From Polynucleobacter sp. AP-Elch-400A-B2 (lineage in GTDB: Bacteria > Pseudomonadota > Gammaproteobacteria > Burkholderiales > Burkholderiaceae), in assembly GCF_018688355.1 (NCBI RefSeq), contig NZ_CP061317.1, forward strand, positions 478,370 through 542,369: DNA of 64,000 bases, given 5' to 3'. The number at the start of each line of letters is the position of its first letter. Within the stretch, counting starts at the first letter, position 1. Position numbers and translations under genes: made by a program. Positions 1 to 7,965 of the stretch are shown one piece after another. Under the pieces are notes generated by a model. That model saw only the letters and a list, made by a program, of their open reading frames with translations. It did no database searches and was not told the DNA's origin.

Positions 1-780
1 TACGAGACCCAAAAAAACTACCAGAATGGTTGAGACTTCCCCGCCATTGAGCATTTTCATGGACTGATCCATTAGTTGACCTAATCCGCCTGCACCGACA
101 AAGCCCATCACCACAGAGGCTCGCACGGCACACTCCCAGCGATAGACTGTATAAGAGGCAAGCTCTTGCGCTGAGCCTGGCAGTAAGCCATACAAAAATG
201 CCTCTGTACGACTACTGCCAGATAAGATGAGGGCGCGAGCAGGTAAGGTGTTACCAGACTCCAAAATTTCTGAATAGACTTTGGCAAGCATGCCGCCATA
301 GGTAATTGCGATAGCTAAAACCCCTGCAATAGCACCCAGGCCAAATACCCTTACCAATAAGAGCGCCCACACAATTTCTGGAATGCCGCGCAGTACTAGC
401 ATGAGGGAACGTGCCAGAAACCGAATAGCTTGGGCAAACTGATGATCGGATGTAGGGCCAATTCGTGAAATCGAGAGGCTATAAGAAATGATGAGGCCAA
501 GCGGTACTGCTGTCACCATCGCTAAAGCAATCCCGGCGGTAGCCATAGCTAAAGTCTCTATAGTAGCTTTGATGACTAGGGATAAAAAAGTTGCTTCAAT
601 ATTGGGTGGAAAAAACTGTACTAAAAAGTCACCCATGACTTGAATATTCTTTGGGTCGACTAAAAGCTTGGGCTCAAATTGAGCGAGTTGCAGCATGGGC
701 CAAAGGATGGTGATGGCAAGTAGCAAGCCCATGAAGCGATAGGGTGTTGCGGGATCTCTAGAAATAATAGATGTTTGCAT
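1..780 (-). CDS. PhnE-type ABC transporter permease (3' end beyond window)
   Basis: Inner-membrane permease of a phosphonate-type ABC importer. The frame starts at the ATG at 780 and stays open for 260 codons to the window edge, so the C-terminus is missing. Several hydrophobic segments are visible. Near the end is the EAA-type loop that contacts the ATPase (EAFLYGLLPGSAQELASYT, then GFVGAGGLG), as in PhnE/PtxC permeases. The start overlaps the stop of the ATPase gene by one base (TAATG), indicating translational coupling. Because selD and a SenA-like gene lie in the same operon, the substrate may be a selenium oxyanion rather than a phosphonate; that is inference. Confidence 0.85.
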   Translation of the reverse strand, partial: MQTSIISRDPATPYRFMGLLLAITILWPMLQLAQFEPKLLVDPKNIQVMGDFLVQFFPPNIEATFLSLVIKATIETLAMATAGIALAMVTAVPLGLIISYSLSISRIGPTSDHQFAQAIRFLARSLMLVLRGIPEIVWALLLVRVFGLGAIAGVLAIAITYGGMLAKVYSEILESGNTLPARALILSGSSRTEAFLYGLLPGSAQELASYTVYRWECAVRASVVMGFVGAGGLGQLMDQSMKMLNGGEVSTILVVFLGLV

Positions 781-1559
781 TATGAGGCGGTGCTACTGGC
801 TTGAATTGGAAGTCCTCCAAGCTCTGATGCATACAGCTCTCTTAAGATTTGTTCGCTGACCTCACTTGAGGGTAGATCAAAAATGATTTGACCATCCCGA
901 ATCCCAATAATGCGTGGGAACCACCGCAGGGCAATGTCGACTGCATGAAGACTAGCGACAAGAGTGGCAGTGCGTTTTTTTGCTTCTTCAATCAGTACGC
1001 TAATCGTCAGGTCTGATAGAACCGGATCCATGGCAGATACTGGTTCATCGGCCAAGATGAGCTGCGGTGCTTGATACATCACTCTAGCAACCCCGACCCG
1101 CTGCAACTGACCACCAGAGAGGCAGTCGCAACGATCAAATAGCTTATCAGTCAAGTCTAGGCGTTCCAAACACGACTGCGGACCCGCAATGTCTACCGGG
1201 TAAACCAATGACAGAATGGATTTCCAGAGCGGCCACTGTCCCAGTCGCCCAGCGAGAATGGCAGTGATCACTCTTTGTCGTAGTGGAATTGGGGGCGCTT
1301 GATGTACTAAGCCAATTTTTGAGCGTAAGCGCTTGAGTGATGACTTAGAGAGTTTCCAGGGATTCTCTCCAAGTACCTCAGCGGTTCCGAGCGAGGGCTT
1401 TAGAGCAGTAGCTAAGATATTTAAGAATGTGGTCTTGCCAGAGCCTGATGGGCCAATCACGGCGATGCACTCGCCAGCCTGAGCCATTAATGAAACTTGA
1501 CTGAGTGCTGGCGTTCCGTTGCTGTGCTCAAAGCTCAGCTGCTGTAAGGAAAATCCCAC
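780..1559 (-). CDS. PhnC-type ABC transporter ATP-binding protein
   Basis: Cytoplasmic ATPase (259 aa) that energises the adjacent PhnD/PhnE-like importer. Visible motifs are Walker A GPSGSGKT (about residue 36), ABC signature LSGGQLQRVGVARV (about 148), Walker B LILADEP and an H-loop in SLHAVD. Length fits PhnC (about 250-270 aa). Four bases separate it from the binding-protein gene upstream and it overlaps the permease start by one base, so the three are co-transcribed. The family is secure; the substrate is not known from sequence. Confidence 0.9.
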   Translation of the reverse strand: MGFSLQQLSFEHSNGTPALSQVSLMAQAGECIAVIGPSGSGKTTFLNILATALKPSLGTAEVLGENPWKLSKSSLKRLRSKIGLVHQAPPIPLRQRVITAILAGRLGQWPLWKSILSLVYPVDIAGPQSCLERLDLTDKLFDRCDCLSGGQLQRVGVARVMYQAPQLILADEPVSAMDPVLSDLTISVLIEEAKKRTATLVASLHAVDIALRWFPRIIGIRDGQIIFDLPSSEVSEQILRELYASELGGLPIQASSTAS

Positions 1560-1563
1560 GAGA

Positions 1564-2445
1564 CTACTTAATCAACCCAGCAGAGCGAGCTGCTTTTTCG
1601 ATATCGTCATAGTTTGACGATTTCGTGGTGACATATTTACTTGCGCGCTGAAGATCCATGATTTCTTTATGGTTCGGATTGTTAGTATCTAACTTTAAAA
1701 ACGCGTCAGTAATTTTCTTTACCGTTACTGAGTCGAGATCTCCGCGAACAGTCCAGTTGTAATCAAAGTAAGGTGGTGTTGTAGAGAGTACTTTTGACTT
1801 TAGTGCATTCGGATTTTTTGTTTCATTCAGCTTTACCCAAACTGAGGCATTGAGTGCGCCAACATCTGCCTTGCCACTGGCCACAAAAGCGACTGTCGCA
1901 TCATGTGCCCCAGAAAAAGCAATGTTTTTAAAATCTTTATCTGGATTGATACCAGCTTGCATTAGGAAATAGCGCGGCATGAGATGTCCGGATGTTGAGG
2001 ACGGTGAGCCAAATGCAATAGTCTTACCCTTGAGTTCGCCTAATGTTTTTAATGAACTATCAGCTGGAACAATGAAAACACTTGTGAATTTCTCATCTTC
2101 CACTCGTTGAATAATTGGGTTGGCTGTGCCATTGGTTCTAATTTTGGTCTGTACATAAGTAAAGCCACCTAACCAAGCCATGTCAATCTTCTTGGTTGCC
2201 AAGGCCTCCACTACTGCAGCGTAGTCGGTGACCGGCGTGAACTCCACTTTCATGCCAGTTTCTTTTGAAAGATACTCGCCCAAGGGCTTGAATTTGCGCT
2301 GCAATTCTGTTGGTGATTCATCTGGAATTGCGGATATACGCAGTACCTCTTGCGCTAGGGCAGGAGTGCTTGCGCTAGCGGCAATACCAAAAGCAAGCAA
2401 CGCTCCAATGAGGTGCTTCAGTGCATTCATTTTGATTGATTTCAT
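1564..2445 (-). CDS. PhnD-like periplasmic substrate-binding protein, possibly for selenium oxyanions
   Basis: Periplasmic binding protein (293 aa) with a cleavable signal peptide ending near ASTPALAQ. The mature part has the PhnD pattern: RISAIPDESPTELQRKF at the start, then MAWLGGFTYVQ, and IAFGSPSSTSGHLMPRYFL, the serine-rich loop that binds an oxyanion in PhnD/PtxB proteins. The gene sits 46 bp downstream of selD in the same direction. PhnD-like proteins encoded beside selD have been proposed as selenate-type binding proteins, so I favour selenium uptake. Phosphonate or phosphite remains possible; no C-P lyase or phosphite dehydrogenase genes are in view. Confidence 0.8.
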   Translation of the reverse strand: MKSIKMNALKHLIGALLAFGIAASASTPALAQEVLRISAIPDESPTELQRKFKPLGEYLSKETGMKVEFTPVTDYAAVVEALATKKIDMAWLGGFTYVQTKIRTNGTANPIIQRVEDEKFTSVFIVPADSSLKTLGELKGKTIAFGSPSSTSGHLMPRYFLMQAGINPDKDFKNIAFSGAHDATVAFVASGKADVGALNASVWVKLNETKNPNALKSKVLSTTPPYFDYNWTVRGDLDSVTVKKITDAFLKLDTNNPNHKEIMDLQRASKYVTTKSSNYDDIEKAARSAGLIK

Positions 2446-2491
2446 AAAAATATCTTCCTATGTTAGTAATTTCGAATTGAGGGGTAGGGAG

Positions 2492-3538
2492 TTAATTAAC
2501 AGATAAGCCTGTGCCTGCTACAAACTGACCGATTTTCTGAGCGCTAGCAAAGCCGCCTAAATTTAGGATTGAGAGGACTTCCGCTTCTTGCTCTGGTGCA
2601 CAAGAAATCAGTAAACCACCACTAGTTTGGGGATCAGTAAGGACATTTTGTTGCCAAAGTTCTAGGTTGCCAGCGAGCTGAATTTCTTTACCGTAGCCAG
2701 CCCAATTGCGTGTAGATGCACCGGTAAAGATATCTGCTTTGACATGCTCTATTGCTTCCTGGACAACTGGAATAGCATCCCAATGGATCTGTGCCATTAA
2801 ATTAGAGCCTCTTGCCATCTCTAGCAAGTGACCAGCCAAGCCAAAGCCAGTGACATCGGTTAAGGCGTGTACGCCATCTAACTGGGAGAGTGCAACACCA
2901 GGCTTGTTCAGCTTGGTTGTGAGGGCAATCATCTCTTTGTAGCCTGCATCAGAGAGGACTTCTTTCTTGAGTGCTGCAGAAAGAATGCCTACACCCAAAG
3001 GTTTGCTGAGGATGATGCTGTCGCCTGCTTGAGCACCACTGTTACGTTTCAATTTTTTTGGATCAACTATTCCAATAGCGACGAGACCGTAAATTGGCTC
3101 TACCGTATCAATCGAGTGACCACCGGCAATCATGATGCCCGCATCATTGCATACGGATTCGCCACCAGCAGTCACTTGCTGGATCACTTCTAGAGGTAAT
3201 ACTTGAATTGGCATGCCTAGTAGGGCAAGCGCAAAGAGGGGTTGAGCACCCATTGCGTAAATGTCAGAAATTGCATTAGTAGCAGCAATCCGACCAAACT
3301 CAAATGGATCATCTACGACTGGCATGAAGAAATCTGTCGTAGCAACAATCGCCTGATTTTCATTAATCTGATAAACGGCAGCATCTTCATTGTTGTCAGA
3401 ACCCGCCAATAAAGCAGCGGGTAGATTGCGCATCGGGGATGCTTTGAGGATGTCACTTAAGACGCCGGGTGCAATCTTGCACCCACAGCCTCCACCATGA
3501 GATAAAGAGGTAAGACGGCCGTTATAAGGTGTAGTCAT
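2492..3538 (-). CDS. selD: Selenophosphate synthase (SelD/SenC type)
   Basis: Makes selenophosphate from selenide and ATP; the product feeds selenoprotein, seleno-tRNA or selenoneine synthesis. The 348-aa length matches SelD. The N-terminus carries HGGGCGCKI, corresponding to the catalytic Cys/Lys loop (HGAGCGCK in E. coli), so this is a Cys enzyme rather than a selenocysteine-containing one. Further SelD patterns are ATTDFFMPVVDDPFEFG, GGHSIDTVEPIYG, LTDVTGFGLAGHL and TDPQTSGGLL. It lies between a SenA-like gene and a PhnD-like transporter on one strand, so it may act as the SenC of a selenoneine-type pathway. No selA, selB or SelU gene is in the window. Confidence 0.92.
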   Translation of the reverse strand: MTTPYNGRLTSLSHGGGCGCKIAPGVLSDILKASPMRNLPAALLAGSDNNEDAAVYQINENQAIVATTDFFMPVVDDPFEFGRIAATNAISDIYAMGAQPLFALALLGMPIQVLPLEVIQQVTAGGESVCNDAGIMIAGGHSIDTVEPIYGLVAIGIVDPKKLKRNSGAQAGDSIILSKPLGVGILSAALKKEVLSDAGYKEMIALTTKLNKPGVALSQLDGVHALTDVTGFGLAGHLLEMARGSNLMAQIHWDAIPVVQEAIEHVKADIFTGASTRNWAGYGKEIQLAGNLELWQQNVLTDPQTSGGLLISCAPEQEAEVLSILNLGGFASAQKIGQFVAGTGLSVN

Positions 3539-3598
3539 AAGGTATTAACAATTCAAATTAAAAGTGGTGGTTACTGCAACAACATGAGCTTACTCAAT

Positions 3599-4750
3599 TT
3601 AGAGTAAACACGTACGAAAGCCGCAAAAATGATCGCTTCTATGGCCTTGATAAAAGTTACGAAATGTCACTCTTTTCAGGCGATCGGGGGTGAATGGACT
3701 GCCACCCTTCAGTACCTGATAGCTGCCATCAAACCAGGGCTGTGAATACTCAACATAAGGATCAGCGCTAAATCCTGGAAAAGGTGCAAAAGTGCTACTA
3801 GTCCACTCCCATAAATGAGATGCTTGCCAAGCCCCCTGTTTTTGCGACATTAATAGGCTCAGCTCGTGTTCGTTAGGTAGGCGCACTTGATGGTGTTCAC
3901 AAAAACGCTGAGCATCTAAGTAGTTAATGTGACGAGCAGCCGATTCATGATTGAAGGGCAGCCATTGACTAAAGATTCGCTCCAGCCAAACATCCCCTTC
4001 CTTTTTCCAGTGAGGGGGTGGCGCTACAGGTGTGGACTGGGCAAGATTGCCTGGCGATTGCAAAAACTCTAGATAGTCGCCATTGGTGACCGGTGTACTT
4101 GCAATATCAAATGCAGGGAGATCAATAGAGTGCGCCCACTTTTCATTATCAAAAATAAAGCCGGAGCCCTTCTCAGAGCCAGCTTGTATCGTTGATTTCG
4201 GAAAATGAATCCAGGTTTGTGCTTTAGCTTCAAACTGACTCGTGCTAGTAAAAGGCGCAAAAGGCATAGAGCGCCCCATGGTCTGCCACATATAGGCAAA
4301 TGCCTCATTGTGCATATCCTGGTGCAGGATCGCTAGCTGGATAAAGTAAGCCACTTTATTGTCAATTGGTGTGCGCAGTAAGTCTTGAGTTCTTTCAATG
4401 ACGCTGTGGTTGTACTCCAGTAGGCTATCTAAGGATGGCATTGGCGTAGACCAACGATCTTGATGCGCCATCTCTGAAGAATTAAACAAGTAATCCGCGT
4501 TTTTCATGAATGATGGCCTACTCTCTTGACCATCGCGATGAACCCAGAATTCATGAAACCAAGTTAAGTGACCCAGCTCCCACAACGGAGGATTCAGAAT
4601 ATTGAGCTGAGGGACTATCTGATCTTCTACCGAAACATTACTCAGAATTTGACGGGTAATGCCATTACTCTCCTCAAGCCACTGTGCCAAAGTCGACGCA
4701 GGTGGATGTGGTGCATAAAGAAGGTAGTCGTCGCCGAAAGATTCAAACAT
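3599..4750 (-). CDS. senA: SenA/EgtB-like non-heme iron sulfoxide/selenoxide synthase family enzyme
   Basis: Related to EgtB, OvoA and SenA, iron enzymes that join a sulfur or selenium donor to (trimethyl)histidine. An N-terminal DinB-like domain carries the metal ligands: His in LGHLTWFHEFW and the HxxxHxE motif HQDMHNEAF. A C-terminal formylglycine-generating-enzyme-like domain ends in KGGSPFTP and FRNFYQGHRSDHFCGFR. Adjacency to selD suggests SenA (selenoneine synthase) rather than EgtB. No SenB-type glycosyltransferase gene is present nearby, although the known pathway needs a selenosugar. I use the ATG at 4750; a GTG at 4807 in frame would add 19 residues. Neither start has a clear ribosome-binding site. 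Confidence 0.75.
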   Translation of the reverse strand: MFESFGDDYLLYAPHPPASTLAQWLEESNGITRQILSNVSVEDQIVPQLNILNPPLWELGHLTWFHEFWVHRDGQESRPSFMKNADYLFNSSEMAHQDRWSTPMPSLDSLLEYNHSVIERTQDLLRTPIDNKVAYFIQLAILHQDMHNEAFAYMWQTMGRSMPFAPFTSTSQFEAKAQTWIHFPKSTIQAGSEKGSGFIFDNEKWAHSIDLPAFDIASTPVTNGDYLEFLQSPGNLAQSTPVAPPPHWKKEGDVWLERIFSQWLPFNHESAARHINYLDAQRFCEHHQVRLPNEHELSLLMSQKQGAWQASHLWEWTSSTFAPFPGFSADPYVEYSQPWFDGSYQVLKGGSPFTPDRLKRVTFRNFYQGHRSDHFCGFRTCLL

Positions 4751-4865
4751 AGAGTGTTTTGAGGAAAATCTTCTATTTAGGTGAGTAATTGCAGTATAAA
4801 AGACCACCAGTAAGAGTTTAGTAAGTCAACTAAAGGTATGAATAGTTACCTTGTTTGGTCAAATA

Positions 4866-6383
4866 CTAGATATTGTTTGATTTGTGTTTAGGTGTCAGAA
4901 TGATTTGAGCTAGCAAGGCCAGCACAGCGGCTGGTATAGCCCCAGCAAGCATGAGTGCGTGGTCATTTACGGCTAGTCCAGCTACGATGCGATCACCAAA
5001 TCCGCCCGCACCTACTAGCGCTGCTAGGGTGCAGGTACCAACCCCAATCACGGTTGCCGATGCCAAGCCCGTCATGATGACGGGCCGAGCAAACGGAAGC
5101 TCGATCGAAATGAGTAATTGCCATTCATTACAACCTAGAGCGAGCGCCGCTTCTTTGAGATTCGATGGCACCTCTCTCAAACTAATATGAGTTGCATTCA
5201 CAATAGGTAGCAAGCCATATAAAAATAAAGCTAACACTGCTGGCACAGCTCCTATTTGATCTAGTAGAGCAATCAAGATCGTCAGCAGTGCAAGCGAGGG
5301 TATGGTTTGCAAAATACCAGTGACCCCTAAAATCCAAGTCGTATATCGAGGTCGTCGATACGCCAGAATACCTAGCGGAATTCCGACAAAAAGGGCCATC
5401 GTTGAGGAGATTGCTACCAACAGAACATGATCACGTAGGGCAGTAAAAAAATCTGGACCAAAGAGTAACTTAAAAAATCGGGAGAGCTGAGAGGGTTTTT
5501 GTTGTTCACTTGCGCTGGTGTTTAAAAATACCTGCGCAACTTTTTCAAAACTAACGCCTGACTCAGCCAGCCCATTGAGATTGGCCATGGTGACTTCATC
5601 TAATTTCCCCTCTAAGCTTTGTAAGGGCTTTTCATCAAAATCAGAACGCATTAACAGGACGGCATCATAGCGTGGAAATGCCTTCCTATCGTCTTCCAAT
5701 AGAACCAGATCCTTTTGCGCAATCGCAGCATCGGTAGAGTAGGCGTCCACAATGTCGACATCGCTTCGCGCGAGAGCATCATAGGCTAAGCCATGCTCTA
5801 GCACTCTCCCAGGCTTCATTGTTAAGCCATAACTTTTCACGAGTGCAGACCAGCCATCCGACCGAGTCTTAAATTCTGGAGATAAGGCGATTCGCAAAGT
5901 GGCTTGCTGCTCAGTGCTGAGGTTTGCAATATCACTAATACGCTGAAGACCCAAGGTTCTTGCTTGTTCTGCTCTCATGGCAAGCGCATAGGTGTTATTA
6001 AAACCAAGTGGTATTGCTACTTTTAAGCCCTTAGGCTTAACCCAGACATTGAGCTCACTCAGTGATGCTTGGGTTTCTGAGCGTTTTAGTATTTCTCGCA
6101 GTATGGTGCCTGTGTATTCTGGGTAAACATCAATCTGACCCGTTCCCAGTGCTTGAATGACAATCGCAGTATTGCCCAGGCCTTGCCGATGGATGGCTTG
6201 TACGCCACCATCACGTAATGTTTGATTAACTAGCTCCCCAAGTACGTAGCTTTCTGTAAAGCGCTTGGAGCCAACTACAGTAGTTTTTTCCATAGGCTGC
6301 GCCAGTACGGAGCAGCCGATCGCTACTCCTATACATAAGCCGAGCTTCATCCACAAAGAAAAAATAGATTTACTGAAATACAA
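4866..6383 (-). CDS. Fused binding protein-permease of the glycine betaine/choline/ergothioneine (Opu/EgtU) transporter family
   Basis: 505 aa with a signal-anchor N-terminus (LCIGVAIGCSVLAQ), a periplasmic OpuAC-type binding domain (about residues 30-285; VGSKRFTESYVLGELV and DVYPEYTGT are hallmarks), then a ProW/OpuBB-type permease (about 300-500) with several membrane spans and the EAA loop EAALALGCNEWQLLISIELP. Known fusions (EgtU, OpuFB-type) often have permease first; here the binding domain comes first. No partner ATPase follows, so it must use one from elsewhere or share PhnC. It is the first gene of the selenium operon, 58 bp ahead of the longer senA-like frame, so an ergothioneine, selenoneine or histidine-betaine ligand is plausible but unproven. 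Confidence 0.8.
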   Translation of the reverse strand: MYFSKSIFSLWMKLGLCIGVAIGCSVLAQPMEKTTVVGSKRFTESYVLGELVNQTLRDGGVQAIHRQGLGNTAIVIQALGTGQIDVYPEYTGTILREILKRSETQASLSELNVWVKPKGLKVAIPLGFNNTYALAMRAEQARTLGLQRISDIANLSTEQQATLRIALSPEFKTRSDGWSALVKSYGLTMKPGRVLEHGLAYDALARSDVDIVDAYSTDAAIAQKDLVLLEDDRKAFPRYDAVLLMRSDFDEKPLQSLEGKLDEVTMANLNGLAESGVSFEKVAQVFLNTSASEQQKPSQLSRFFKLLFGPDFFTALRDHVLLVAISSTMALFVGIPLGILAYRRPRYTTWILGVTGILQTIPSLALLTILIALLDQIGAVPAVLALFLYGLLPIVNATHISLREVPSNLKEAALALGCNEWQLLISIELPFARPVIMTGLASATVIGVGTCTLAALVGAGGFGDRIVAGLAVNDHALMLAGAIPAAVLALLAQIILTPKHKSNNI

Positions 6384-6531
6384 GTGAGATTAACCTCGTT
6401 ATTAACGCAAGATCCCATCATAAAAGCCTTTGGCCAATCTTGCCTGCCTGGCTAGTCTCCTTTATGTCACTTTTAGGCGGCATTTACTGTTACATTGATA
6501 TTGATCCAACTTAATAGCAAAGACTATTTAT

Positions 6532-6957
6532 ATGTCAGTCGACTTAGATTTCAAAACGCTCGTCACACAGATGGGTGAAGCAGTCATCATTTCTGACCGA
6601 GATGAAAAAATCTTATTTTGGAACGCCTCTGCTGAGCGTATTTTCGGATTTACTCCAGACGAGGCTCTGGGTAAAACACTTAGCATCATCACGCCTGAGC
6701 GCTTCAGAGAGCGTCACTCGAAAGGCTACTTTCATACTATTCAGACTGGACAAACCAAGTACGGACATACTTTACTGAGAGTCCCTGCAGTTCATAAAGA
6801 TGGACGCTCTATTTCAATTGCATTTTCAGTAAGTATGTTGTTTGATGAGCAAAAACAAGCTATTGCAATAGCGGCAATCATTCGAGATGAAACGGAACGG
6901 TTTCAGGAGGAGCGTCAGTTAAAGGCAAAGTTAGCAGCTTATGAGAGCAGTGACTAA
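6532..6957 (+). CDS. Stand-alone PAS-domain sensor protein
   Basis: 141-aa soluble protein that is essentially one PAS fold (about residues 8-125): VIISDRDEKILFWNASAERIFGF, EALGKTLSIITPE, then HKDGRSISIAFSVSML and AIIRDETERFQEE. The stretch RFRERHSKGYF lines up with the FixL segment that contains the haem-ligand His, so a haem-based oxygen sensor is possible, but I cannot confirm the alignment. There is no kinase, GGDEF or HTH output domain, so it must act on another protein. It is transcribed divergently from the selenium operon and followed by a terminator. Confidence 0.8.
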   Translation: MSVDLDFKTLVTQMGEAVIISDRDEKILFWNASAERIFGFTPDEALGKTLSIITPERFRERHSKGYFHTIQTGQTKYGHTLLRVPAVHKDGRSISIAFSVSMLFDEQKQAIAIAAIIRDETERFQEERQLKAKLAAYESSD

Positions 6958-6970
6958 TGACAGCCTAAAG

Positions 6971-7005
6971 AAAAATCCCCTGAACATTCACTCAGGGGCT
7001 TTTAT
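6971..7005 (+). terminator. Rho-independent terminator after the PAS gene
   Basis: Perfect 7-bp stem CCCCTGA/TCAGGGG (6977-6983 with 6992-6998), 8-base loop, followed by CTTTTAT. It ends 6532-6957 and insulates it from the next gene. Confidence 0.75.
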
Positions 7006-7152
7006 ATTAATGAGATTCGGGTCTCATTTTAAATCGCAACCAAAAAATATCATCAGTTACTGCTTTTGAAATGATTTAATATGTGTGAAATAACTTAGTA
7101 ATGTGTATCTGCATCGCAAAATATGAAGGTATTAATAAGGTAGAGGCAAATA

Positions 7153-7941
7153 ATGAGTAGACCAATTTGGGAGGCATATGCTCTCCGATATGCAACAGTT
7201 CAAAGACGTAGAATAGAAAACTTTATTGTTCATGATTCGCATGATGCAGCAACCAATATGGATTATTTTGTTTGGTTTTTAAAAAGTGGAAATGAGACTA
7301 TTCTCGTAGATACTGGATTTAATAAAGAGGCTGCAGCCCTACGAAAGCGGAATTATTTGCGCTGTCCTATTCATTCTCTTAGGGAGTCTGGCATACCGTT
7401 AGAGGATCTCAAGGATGTCATTATCACGCATGCCCACTATGACCATGCAGGAAATACTGGACTTCTCAAGAACACGCGTTTTCATATTCAAGAGCGTGAA
7501 ATGACTTACGCAACGGGGCCAGAAATGCGGCACGCTTTTTGCCGACATGCCTATGATCCTCATGATATTTGTGAGTTGGTTTATGCAAATTTTGAAGATC
7601 GCGTTGGCTTTCATGATGGGGCATATGAACTCCGCCCAGGCATTGAGGTGCACTGGGTTGGCGGCCATACTCGTGGCCTACAAATTGTCCGGGTTCACAC
7701 TAAGAGAGGTTGGATTGTATTGACCTCTGATGCAGCCCATTACTTAGAAAACTTTATAAATCGCTCACCATTCCCAATAGTCACTGATGTAAGTGATATG
7801 TTGAGGGGTTATGAGCTTATTCAGTCATTAGCCGAATCTGATAAGCATGTAATTGCTGGACATGACCCTTTAACTATGAATTTATATAAGCGAGTGGGGC
7901 GCGAAGATTTGGAAATTGTTTCTTTGGTTGATCCTTTGTAG
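7153..7941 (+). CDS. Metallo-beta-lactamase-fold hydrolase, N-acyl-homoserine lactonase-like
   Basis: 262-aa cytoplasmic zinc hydrolase. The metal site is visible as THAHYDHAGN (HxHxDH, about residue 94), the third His in HWVGGHTRG, the bridging Asp in LTSDAAHY and a final His in VIAGHDP. Length and spacing resemble AttM/AhlD-type lactonases. No LuxI/LuxR genes are in the window and the neighbourhood is catabolic, so it may open a lactone in a degradation pathway instead of quenching quorum signals. It ends 24 bp from the convergent alpha/beta hydrolase. Confidence 0.8.
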   Translation: MSRPIWEAYALRYATVQRRRIENFIVHDSHDAATNMDYFVWFLKSGNETILVDTGFNKEAAALRKRNYLRCPIHSLRESGIPLEDLKDVIITHAHYDHAGNTGLLKNTRFHIQEREMTYATGPEMRHAFCRHAYDPHDICELVYANFEDRVGFHDGAYELRPGIEVHWVGGHTRGLQIVRVHTKRGWIVLTSDAAHYLENFINRSPFPIVTDVSDMLRGYELIQSLAESDKHVIAGHDPLTMNLYKRVGREDLEIVSLVDPL

Positions 7942-7965
7942 CCTTTAAAATTTCCACTCCTATTG

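Noticed and set aside
1..2445. Plain phosphonate uptake operon
   Set aside because: No C-P lyase, phosphonatase or phosphite dehydrogenase is present, and selD and the SenA-like gene are in the same operon; kept only as an alternative.
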